Below, piece by piece: positions 1 to 5,036 of a stretch of DNA of 5,036 nt. The stretch's first letter is position 1. Every line of letters starts with the position of its first letter. Below the pieces are notes generated by a model, which saw only the letters and a list, made by a program, of their open reading frames with translations, made no database searches and had not been told where the DNA came from. This DNA comes from Pseudomonadota bacterium (GTDB taxonomy: Bacteria; Desulfobacterota; Desulfobacteria; Desulfobacterales; RPRI01). Location: positions 1 through 5,036 of the forward strand of contig JAHJRK010000472.1 in NCBI GenBank assembly GCA_018830925.1. Direction: 5' to 3'. Position numbers and translations under genes: made by a program.

Positions 1-1111
1 CTATGTTTTCGGTAACATTCAGGGTTAACCTGCTGTCTTCAAAATTGGCTATGCAGTATGGGCAGGAAGTAACAAGCGCCTCAGCCCCAACCCCAATAGC
101 TTGTGCTAATCTGAGGTCGGAGAATCTTTCCCCCTTTAGAGTTTCCATCCAGATTCTGCCTCCTCCCCCTCCGCAACAAAGACTATCTTTGCGTGAATCA
201 GCCATCTCAATCAGTTCTAAACCAGGGATCTTCTTTAAGATCTCTCGGGGTTCGTCATATATGCTGTTATGTCGACCCAGGTAACATGGGTCATGATAAG
301 TAATTTTCTTCCCATATTCTTTAGTGAGCTTAAGCCTTCCCTCATTAATAAGCTCCAATAAATATTGGGAGATATGAACAACCTCAAAGTTCACCATGAA
401 TTCGGGATACTCTTTTTTGAAGGTATGGTAGCAATGAGGGGAAGAAACAAGGATTTTCTTCACCCCATTATCAATAAAAGTTTTGATGTTTTCTCTTGCT
501 AAGCGTTTGAACAATTCCTCATCGCCCGTCTTTCGGATGCTTTCTCCGCAGCAATTCTCCTTGGAGCCGAGTATCCCGAAATCTACCCCTGCCACTTTAA
601 GGATATTGGCTGTGGCTCTGGCTACTTTTTTTAATCTTGGATCATAGCAGAGGTAGCAGCCTGGAAAATATAATACATCCATCCCCTCGGTGAACGTTTT
701 TACAGAAAGGCCTTCCGCCCAATTCGCCCTGTTTTTTCGTTCTTCATTCAAGGGGTTGCCTTCACCAACGAGGCTTCCGCTTATGGCGCGGATAGGCTTG
801 ACGGAAGAGGGAAAAACCCCATATTCCGTGGCAATCCTGCGTAAGGATACACCGGATTCTATCTGTTTTACGTCCCTGGGGCACTGCTGAGGGCATCTTC
901 CGCAGGTAGTACAACGCCAGATATCTTCACTTTCTATCTCAGTCAAACCGAATGTAGCCTCCCGGATTATCTTGCGTATACTAAATGTTCTAACCAGATT
1001 CCACGGACAAACAGTATCGCATAACCCGCATTGATAGCATAATTTGAAGGCTTCTCCACCGTTTGCTTTTATAACATCTATTATCTCTTTATAGGGGGCT
1101 ACAGTCTCCAC
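1..1111 (-). CDS. bamD: BamD: HdrD-like Fe-S subunit of class II benzoyl-CoA reductase (3' end cut by window edge)
   Basis: I translated this frame by hand; it stays open to the left edge, giving 370 residues, so only a short C-terminal tail is missing. Two N-terminal [4Fe-4S] motifs are visible: C25/C28/C31/C35-P and C67/C70/C73/C77-P. Two cysteine-rich CCG domains follow. The second is canonical: C276, C312-C313-G, C350-P-Y-C353, with 35 and 36 residues between the cysteine groups. The first (C152, C187-C188-G, C227) lacks the last cysteine, reading CYHT. This is the HdrD/HdrB and glycolate-oxidase Fe-S family layout. Directly after bamB and bamC it fits BamD, thought to carry electrons between BamBC and the HdrA-like part of the large cytoplasmic Bam complex. 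The first usable start is GTG at 1111, since an in-frame TAA lies at 1139-1141. AGAGGA at 1124-1129 is a possible but rather distant ribosome site. The BamD assignment rests on context; the HdrD-like nature is seen directly. Confidence 0.87.
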   Translation of the reverse strand, partial: METVAPYKEIIDVIKANGGEAFKLCYQCGLCDTVCPWNLVRTFSIRKIIREATFGLTEIESEDIWRCTTCGRCPQQCPRDVKQIESGVSLRRIATEYGVFPSSVKPIRAISGSLVGEGNPLNEERKNRANWAEGLSVKTFTEGMDVLYFPGCYLCYDPRLKKVARATANILKVAGVDFGILGSKENCCGESIRKTGDEELFKRLARENIKTFIDNGVKKILVSSPHCYHTFKKEYPEFMVNFEVVHISQYLLELINEGRLKLTKEYGKKITYHDPCYLGRHNSIYDEPREILKKIPGLELIEMADSRKDSLCCGGGGGRIWMETLKGERFSDLRLAQAIGVGAEALVTSCPYCIANFEDSRLTLNVTENI

Positions 1112-1123
1112 TATTTTTTTTAA

Positions 1124-1129
1124 TCCTCT
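1124..1129 (-). promoter_or_regulatory. Possible ribosome binding site for bamD
   Basis: On the minus strand AGAGGA lies 12 nt before the GTG at 1111, in the 35-nt gap after bamC. The spacing is longer than ideal and includes a run of eight A, which matters because no ATG is available in this frame. It supports GTG as the start but does not prove it. Confidence 0.4.
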
Positions 1130-1146
1130 TCTTTCGCCTTACTAAT

Positions 1147-1689
1147 TTAGTCCTTCTGTGACATTCGGGCAACGGTATCCATTATCTTCTGCATTCCATA
1201 TTTGTTTGCCAGAGATTCCAATCCGGTTTCCAACACCTCCTGCTCCACCGTTTCTTCGACCTCCTCTTCCCTTGCTTCGTAGCTCAGGGCATCCACCAGG
1301 CACCACTTGACACACAAAGGCTCTTCTTCGCCCTCACACATATCGCATTTGATTGGGAGACCGGAATCGGGTTCTTTGAACTCGTCCCTGGATGGGCATG
1401 AAGCGCGGCAGAAGGCACACTCGTCGTATTCCTTTCCGTCAATCGTGTATTTGTCTCTGCCGGCACATTCGGCTTGCGTATACTCGCCCGCATATACAGG
1501 AACATATACGTCTCTTAACGGTTCACGAATCACCCGGATACGAGACCTCGCCGGATTATTGCTGCTGTATTTCGGCGCAGCGTGAAAGGCGGAGCAGATC
1601 ATCTCACAAGCCCGGCAGCCATTGCATTTATCAACATCGATTTTTATTGTTTTAACTGTTTTCTTTTTTTTCTCACCCTTCACAGCCAT
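1147..1689 (-). CDS. bamC: BamC: ferredoxin-like electron-transfer subunit of class II benzoyl-CoA reductase
   Basis: This is a 180-residue protein with twelve cysteines, enough for three [4Fe-4S] clusters. C22/C25/C28/C32 form a classic CX2CX2CX3C site. C75, C91/C94/C98-P, C115/C118 and C126/C130 supply the other eight ligands in the pattern of DMSO-reductase-type and AOR-associated ferredoxin subunits. The N-terminus is lysine-rich, and the C-terminal 45 residues are an acidic, probably helical tail. BamC binds BamB and relays electrons to its tungsten cofactor in the cytoplasm. I chose ATG 1689: it has a strong ribosome site, lies 13 nt after the bamB stop, and gives the usual family length. 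A longer reading from ATG 1752 would add 21 basic residues and overlap bamB by 50 nt. The tight spacing implies one operon with bamB and probable translational coupling. Confidence 0.92.
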   Translation of the reverse strand: MAVKGEKKKKTVKTIKIDVDKCNGCRACEMICSAFHAAPKYSSNNPARSRIRVIREPLRDVYVPVYAGEYTQAECAGRDKYTIDGKEYDECAFCRASCPSRDEFKEPDSGLPIKCDMCEGEEEPLCVKWCLVDALSYEAREEEVEETVEQEVLETGLESLANKYGMQKIMDTVARMSQKD

Positions 1690-1691
1690 CA

Positions 1692-1699
1692 CTCCCCTC
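1692..1699 (-). promoter_or_regulatory. Ribosome binding site deciding the bamC start
   Basis: GAGGGGAG sits between the bamB stop and ATG 1689 on the minus strand, with the GAGG core 6 nt before the start codon. It favours the 180-residue BamC over the longer reading from ATG 1752. Confidence 0.75.
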
Positions 1700-1702
1700 G
1701 CT

Positions 1703-3709
1703 TTATTTCTTCTCTTTTTCTGTCGCAGCCCCTTTGGAAGGAACATCTTCACTATCCGTCAGGATCCCTCTTTCTAAAAAGTCTTTGCTCACGTAATCCA
1801 AACCAAGTTCATGCAGGGACTCTTTAGTGGGAATGCCCTGATCATTCCATCCTTTAAATTTGTAATACGTATCTAAAAGCTCCTTTTCAAGTTCGGGAAA
1901 TCTTTTCTTCCAATGGTTCTCCGGCGGCTTCTCATCTTTTCTTCTCATGCCCCTTCTTATGTTATTGGCCCTGACTAAAGTCCGGTATCTTTTGGCTGCT
2001 TGCGTTAATTTGGCTTCATCCATATCGATCCCGGCCCCTGATGAGATAAATTTCGGGTAATTGTGTATATGATACGGGGGTTTCAGAGGAAATGATGATA
2101 AACCGGCACACATGCCGAGGGCATCATCAATGTAGTGCATCATCTCTTGCCAGTCGACAATATCACAACACATTTGAACAGTCGGGTAAAGTGGCAGGGA
2201 TTTTTCTCCGCGCAGTTCCCAGTCTAAAAATATTTGCTTAAACTTTTCATCGGGAACCTGGAACCAATCCTTTACAAACTCCTCTCTCTCCTCTCTCGTC
2301 GGAAAAGGCGCCTGGGGAAACTGCCCTTCAATCTGGGTAATGTTTATCTTCTCGCCTGTGCAGTACATGAGGAAATAAATGGGATTAAGCATGGATAGCT
2401 TGAGAGGCAACTGTTCATGCTTCTTGATATTATTATGCGCATATGCTTCCGCGCCGTTGCCGATCTCCTGGGCCGCCCAATAGGTGCCATTGGCCAGAAC
2501 ATCTCCGATCCCTTCCCGCCGGACAATTTTATCGAGTAACCAGTAAAATCTCCCGTTGTTATCAGACGGCATTCCCGGAAAGTCTTTATCAGTCAAAATA
2601 CCGGCTTCATAAAGCTCAAGAGCAAAAGCCATCACCTGCGGAGCTGAGAATCCGTCCACCCCGTACTCAGTGGCACTTTGAGCGATACCCAAACCGAATT
2701 CCAGGTCCGAATAGGCCGCCATTGTATACGTCAGTTTTGAGAAGCATTTCATCATGTATGTCGGAAGTCCCGGAGGCTGAATTGTTGCGCCGCACGTCAT
2801 CGGGCAGTTATAGCAACTGATCAGCCGCTTCCGCATGCTATCCATGGTCTTCATCCACTCAGCAGCGATTTCTTCGTTCCAAAAATCTTTTCTGCGGGTT
2901 CGGGAATTTCCCCACATGAAATTCTCGGTGTGCCACTTCTCATCATGCACTTTCATCTCTTGAGGTGACCCAAGCCCGGCTAAAATAGGCATAACCCCCG
3001 GAACCGGATTGTCATTTCGGATTTTAATATATTCCAGGACTTCTTTGCAAAGCTCCAGAAATTCAGGCGGTCGGGCAATATTGACGTCCTTTGTTCCACG
3101 AACAACTATCGCCTTTAACCCTTTATCTCCCATAACAGCACCCATCCCGCCCCGGCTGGCGCTCGACCTGCCTTGCTCGATGGAAGCAAAGTAGACCCTG
3201 TTTTCACCGGCCATGCCTATACTGGCCACCTGGGCTTTGGGCTCATTCAACTCCTTTCTAATCAGCTCCGCGGTTTCAACCGCTCCTTTACCCTTGAGAT
3301 GCGAGGCATCCCGTATTTCCACTTTGTCATTTTTTATCCACAAATAAACCAGCTCGGTGGACTTGCCGCGAAGGATCACTTTGTCATAACCGGCATACTT
3401 CAATTCCGGCGCAAAAAATCCCCCCATCATTGAAAATGCCATTAATCTTGTCTGAGGAGAGATGGTTGAAACAATGGTACGATTACAACCGGTAGCAGGT
3501 GTACCACATAAAAGACCAGTACCGAATATCAGTAGATTATCAGGAGAAAAGGGTTCAATTTCAGGGGGAACCCTGTCCCATATTATCTTGGCGTTAGTAC
3601 CAAGACCCCCCAGATAGAGTTCGGTGTCCCTTGGGTCAGTTGCCACCCTCTCAATGTTTCCACGGGTTAGATCAACTTCTAAATTAAACCCTGTCTCTGC
3701 GTACCTCAT
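1703..3709 (-). CDS. bamB: BamB: tungsten-containing catalytic subunit of class II benzoyl-CoA reductase
   Basis: This 668-residue protein belongs to the aldehyde:ferredoxin oxidoreductase (AOR) family and closely resembles Geobacter BamB along its length, as I remember that sequence. BamB reduces benzoyl-CoA to cyclohexa-1,5-diene-1-carbonyl-CoA without ATP at a W-bis-metallopterin site. The N-terminal AOR domain spans about residues 1-210. C299/C302/C306, with C534 as the likely fourth ligand, bind the [4Fe-4S] cluster, as in the AOR CX2CX3C...C pattern. Cys322 falls at the number I recall for the tungsten ligand in the BamBC structure, and Glu251 and His260 match the recalled active-site acid and histidine. 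This argues for a functional reductase rather than a generic aldehyde oxidoreductase. ATG 3709 has GAGGG 6 nt upstream and gives the family's conserved N-terminus. The last 15-18 residues are a charged lysine/glutamate-rich tail that looks slightly longer than usual. It is the first gene of the bamBCD string. Confidence 0.95.
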   Translation of the reverse strand: MRYAETGFNLEVDLTRGNIERVATDPRDTELYLGGLGTNAKIIWDRVPPEIEPFSPDNLLIFGTGLLCGTPATGCNRTIVSTISPQTRLMAFSMMGGFFAPELKYAGYDKVILRGKSTELVYLWIKNDKVEIRDASHLKGKGAVETAELIRKELNEPKAQVASIGMAGENRVYFASIEQGRSSASRGGMGAVMGDKGLKAIVVRGTKDVNIARPPEFLELCKEVLEYIKIRNDNPVPGVMPILAGLGSPQEMKVHDEKWHTENFMWGNSRTRRKDFWNEEIAAEWMKTMDSMRKRLISCYNCPMTCGATIQPPGLPTYMMKCFSKLTYTMAAYSDLEFGLGIAQSATEYGVDGFSAPQVMAFALELYEAGILTDKDFPGMPSDNNGRFYWLLDKIVRREGIGDVLANGTYWAAQEIGNGAEAYAHNNIKKHEQLPLKLSMLNPIYFLMYCTGEKINITQIEGQFPQAPFPTREEREEFVKDWFQVPDEKFKQIFLDWELRGEKSLPLYPTVQMCCDIVDWQEMMHYIDDALGMCAGLSSFPLKPPYHIHNYPKFISSGAGIDMDEAKLTQAAKRYRTLVRANNIRRGMRRKDEKPPENHWKKRFPELEKELLDTYYKFKGWNDQGIPTKESLHELGLDYVSKDFLERGILTDSEDVPSKGAATEKEKK

Positions 3710-3715
3710 TTTATT

Positions 3716-3720
3716 CCCTC
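3716..3720 (-). promoter_or_regulatory. Ribosome binding site of bamB
   Basis: GAGGG lies 6 nt upstream of ATG 3709 on the minus strand, a normal Shine-Dalgarno spacing, and confirms the start of bamB. Confidence 0.7.
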
Positions 3721-3760
3721 ACTAGATTGCCTGAATCCGTTTTTGACAACGATTAAATAC

Positions 3761-3816
3761 TTATAAAACTCCAAGATATTAAGCCTTTATAAGAGAAGCG
3801 GTATCATTTATAAATG
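3761..3816. repeat. Palindrome CATTTATAAATG and two further TTATAA copies in the bamB leader
   Basis: A perfect 12-bp palindrome, CATTTATAAATG, lies at 3805-3816. Its TTATAA core recurs at 3787-3792 and 3761-3766, with start-to-start spacings of 21 and 26 bp, about two and two and a half helical turns. They lie 50 to 110 bp upstream of the bamB start, downstream of the predicted transcription start. They could be an operator or simply AT-rich sequence; no function is shown. Confidence 0.35.
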
Positions 3817-3850
3817 CACAGCTTTTTAGCCCTAAGATGATTTTTACGAG

Positions 3851-3883
3851 CTACATAGAAGCTACAATCTGACTACAATGTGA
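3851..3883. repeat. Three tandem 11-bp direct repeats (CTACAWT core) over the bamB promoter
   Basis: The plus strand shows CTACATAGAAG, CTACAATCTGA and CTACAATGTGA back to back at 3851-3861, 3862-3872 and 3873-3883. The CTACA core is exact in all three, and the seven-base core plus four-base spacer repeats with an 11-bp period, so all copies face the same side of the helix. On the coding strand for bamB they read as ATTGTAG-type boxes. PhoB/OmpR-type winged-helix response regulators typically bind such 7+4 direct repeats. The array overlaps the predicted -10 and start point, a position suited to repression. The repeat is seen directly; the regulator is inference. Confidence 0.6.
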
Positions 3884-3900
3884 TTATTAAGTTCTGTCAA
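3872..3900 (-). promoter_or_regulatory. Predicted sigma-70 promoter of the bamBCD operon
   Basis: On the minus strand a perfect -35 TTGACA (3900-3895) is followed after 17 bp by TGTAGT (3877-3872), a 4-of-6 match to TATAAT. A T-rich run lies just upstream of the -35. Transcription would start near 3865, giving a leader of about 155 nt before bamB. The 11-bp repeats cover the -10. Nothing comparably good was found closer to bamB. The weak -10 is the main doubt. Confidence 0.45.
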
Positions 3901-3929
3901 AAAAAAAGTCAAGCAAAAAATAGGTATCA

Positions 3930-3969
3930 AATAAAATGGCCGCACCCGTCAGGGCACAGCCATTTTATT
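3930..3969. terminator. Bidirectional rho-independent terminator hairpin
   Basis: AATAAAATGGC at 3930-3940 pairs perfectly over 11 bp with GCCATTTTATT at 3959-3969. The 18-nt loop can form a small inner CCC/GGG stem. On the plus strand the hairpin is followed by a T6 run at 3973-3978. On the minus strand it is followed by a T6 run (complement of 3915-3920) and then a T9 run. It lies after the end of the AbiE-like unit on the minus strand and just upstream of the bamB promoter, so it probably stops readthrough into bamB. Confidence 0.65.
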
Positions 3970-3981
3970 GTATTTTTTATA

Positions 3982-3993
3982 AAAACCGGTTTT
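3982..3993. repeat. 12-bp perfect palindrome AAAACCGGTTTT
   Basis: A perfect self-complementary dodecamer lies between the terminator hairpin and the end of the toxin remnant. Nearby are the palindromes AAGCGCTT (4009-4016) and GCAATTGC (4035-4042). It could be a protein-binding site or leftover operon-end sequence; nothing ties it to a promoter. Confidence 0.3.
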
Positions 3994-4056
3994 ATGAGGA
4001 TGGCGTAAAAGCGCTTAATCGGCATTAGAGATGTGCAATTGCGCTTGATATACATT

Positions 4057-4417
4057 TTAAATGCGCAAAACCAGGTTATTGAACGTCTCGAATATGTCTT
4101 GCTTCAAATCATTGATATATTCATCAGTTCCGTTCTCTTGCTCGACCAGGAAAGGACCTTCGGAATCGATTCCGCTAAAATATTTGCGGAGATTCCGTTT
4201 AACGCTCTTTCCCTGCTCTTTGTTTTTAATAAACGAATTAACCTTGTTGATAAGCTCGTCTTTTGATGGTTACAGCTAATCTGGACGTGTTTTTCCAAAT
4301 GTATTTCGCGTAAATATACGGCACCCATCCCCCTACCAGGACAAGATAGGGAAGAAAATCAGAAAGGTCATCAATCACCTTGATAAGTAGCTTCTCACCT
4401 GGCAATTTTTCAGACAA
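4057..4417 (-). pseudogene. Decayed AbiEii-like nucleotidyltransferase toxin gene (internal deletion plus frameshift)
   Basis: A TTG at 4417, preceded by the purine-rich GAAGGGAAGG (4421-4430), overlaps the end of the upstream regulator gene by 8 nt, the usual arrangement in two-gene toxin-antitoxin operons. The first frame reads about 52 residues with the signature VLVGGWVPYIYAKYIW, the glycine-glycine motif of the nucleotidyltransferase fold. It then stops early, near 4240. From about 4263 another frame reads 68 coding-like residues ending at TAA 4057, including GTDEYINDLKQDIF. Dropping one A from the AAAA at 4261-4264 joins the two into one frame of about 119 residues. Full AbiEii-type proteins are usually well over 200 residues and need an acidic D-x-D motif soon after the GG motif; that motif is absent. 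I infer loss of the catalytic middle plus a later frameshift. Family placement is moderate, the broken state is clearer. Confidence 0.6.
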
Positions 4418-5036
4418 AACCCTTCCCTTCCTCTTTCAGGGTTTTTAATAAATACCGGGCGTGGTCTCTGCCGCGCTGAGGGAAATTATACAAATCCAGA
4501 TAAAGCTGCAGATCTGAAACAACATTTAAGTCTTTTATTGTTTGATTGTTCAAAAAAACTCCGTTCTTATAATGAGGCCTTATGAGATAAAAGTTTCCGC
4601 CCTTCTTTAACTCTTTTAAATCAAGCGCCTGTCTCAAATCCAGTGATACCTCATTAAAATTCTCACTTCTCAGGTAACAGTACACAGCCGGTGTATTCAC
4701 ATAATTGGTAATGAGATTTGCGCCGGTATGAAGTGTTAAAGCATATCCGCCGGGCCTTTTTTTCGTTTCAAAAAAATCTTTCAGCCGCAGCAAAATATTT
4801 TCATGGTGTGAATAGTATAGATAACTTTTGTTTAGCTCGAAGGTATAAAATTTAAGCCATTCGTCCAACAGGCTTTTTCTGTTCAGTAAGACACTATATG
4901 CTAATCTGCCCGAACGAATCCCTCCGACAAACCCTTTTTTGCGCAACATCGACAATACGGCCGCAGCTCTTGCCCGCCCAACGCCGAAACCATCCTCAAA
5001 ATCTCTGACCACCCATTTTTTATCAGGCTGCGATAA
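4410..5036 (-). CDS. AbiEi-like winged-helix antitoxin/transcriptional regulator (5' end cut by window edge)
   Basis: The frame is open to the right edge, giving the last 208 residues. The first 45 or so look like a DNA-binding winged helix: a helix-turn-helix around VGRARAAAVLSMLRKKGFV, then a basic turn and a short beta-like segment. The middle contains ALTLHTGANLI, and the end carries VVSDLQLYLDLYNFPQRG followed by a helix, a pattern I associate with the second domain of AbiEi-type type IV antitoxins (AbiEi_2-like). An in-frame GTG at 5012 is probably not the start, because the same frame reads sensibly upstream (KKWVVRD). The gene ends inside the start of the nucleotidyltransferase remnant, as an antitoxin would with its toxin. 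AbiEi proteins repress their own operon and counter a nucleotidyltransferase toxin; with that partner broken this may now be only a regulator or a relic. No internal damage is visible. Confidence 0.6.
   Translation of the reverse strand, partial: LSQPDKKWVVRDFEDGFGVGRARAAAVLSMLRKKGFVGGIRSGRLAYSVLLNRKSLLDEWLKFYTFELNKSYLYYSHHENILLRLKDFFETKKRPGGYALTLHTGANLITNYVNTPAVYCYLRSENFNEVSLDLRQALDLKELKKGGNFYLIRPHYKNGVFLNNQTIKDLNVVSDLQLYLDLYNFPQRGRDHARYLLKTLKEEGKGFV

Larger units (their letters stand above)
3710..4056. other. Intergenic control region between the AbiE remnant and bamB
   Basis: I see no coding frame in this 347-bp AT-rich stretch on either strand. From left to right it holds the bamB ribosome site, an AT-rich bamB leader with a palindrome and TTATAA repeats, three tandem 11-bp repeats, a predicted bamB promoter, a bidirectional terminator hairpin, and a short tail with the palindrome AAAACCGGTTTT before the end of the toxin remnant. 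I saw no clear sigma-54 (-24/-12) site ahead of bamB, but that search was by eye. Confidence 0.7.

Noticed and set aside
3..890. Plus-strand frames opposite bamD
   Set aside because: The minus strand carries a continuous frame with complete Fe-S motifs; the plus-strand frames are shadows.
1690..1752. Longer bamC reading from ATG 1752
   Set aside because: It would overlap bamB by 50 nt and add a basic segment not expected in the family; ATG 1689 has a good ribosome site and gives the normal length.
1307..3433. Several plus-strand frames of 60-125 residues opposite bamB and bamC
   Set aside because: They are antisense to well-supported genes, and their translations are low in recognisable structure.
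3743..3767. Plus-strand promoter TTGACA...TATAAA
   Set aside because: The spacer is only 13 bp, too short for sigma-70, and no plus-strand gene follows.
3851..3883. CRISPR or plasmid iteron interpretation of the 11-bp repeats
   Set aside because: The units are too short and lack spacers for CRISPR, and the only neighbouring context is a promoter, with no replication gene in view.
4033..4279. Two plus-strand frames opposite the toxin remnant
   Set aside because: They mirror the minus-strand coding frames, have no ribosome site that I can see and no motif.
4104..4328. 74-residue minus-strand frame from ATG 4328
   Set aside because: It is in the third frame relative to both halves of the nucleotidyltransferase remnant, and its translation has no recognisable motif; it is a shadow frame.
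4410..5012. Full-length regulator starting at GTG 5012
   Set aside because: The same frame continues to the window edge with plausible residues, and a start at 5012 would cut into the winged-helix domain; treated as 5'-partial.

Overview
The window reads as an anaerobic aromatic-degradation locus next to the remains of a toxin-antitoxin pair. Every gene lies on the minus strand, so transcription runs from high to low coordinates. The core is a bamB-bamC-bamD gene string encoding the tungsten subunit, the ferredoxin-like subunit and an HdrD-like Fe-S subunit of a class II (ATP-independent) benzoyl-CoA reductase. These enzymes are known from strict anaerobes: Geobacter-type metal reducers, sulfate reducers and syntrophs, mostly former Deltaproteobacteria, plus a few Peptococcaceae. 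Sequence composition is moderate to AT-leaning. I would place the organism in Desulfobacterota or a similar anaerobic lineage, but cannot go further from one window.

Layout, right to left in the direction of transcription. 5036-4410: the 3' part of a winged-helix AbiEi-like antitoxin or regulator, whose start lies beyond the right edge. 4417-4057: directly overlapping it, a short broken frame that starts like an AbiEii-type nucleotidyltransferase but lacks the catalytic acidic motif and carries a frameshift; I read it as a decayed toxin gene. 3969-3930: a symmetric hairpin with T-tracts on both sides, likely a bidirectional terminator separating the two units. 3900-3710: the bamB control region, with a consensus -35, a reasonable -10, three tandem 11-bp direct repeats over the -10 and start region, and an AT-rich leader of about 155 nt containing a 12-bp palindrome. 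3709-1703: bamB. 1689-1147: bamC. 1111-1: bamD, running off the left edge just short of its expected end.

How the genes work together. BamB carries the W-bis-metallopterin site that reduces benzoyl-CoA to cyclohexa-1,5-diene-1-carbonyl-CoA. BamC passes electrons to it through three [4Fe-4S] clusters. BamD is expected to link BamBC to the remaining electron-delivering subunits (BamE-I), which would lie beyond the left edge if the usual gene order holds. The most unusual points are the phased 11-bp repeats on the predicted bamB promoter and the toxin remnant beside an apparently intact antitoxin frame.
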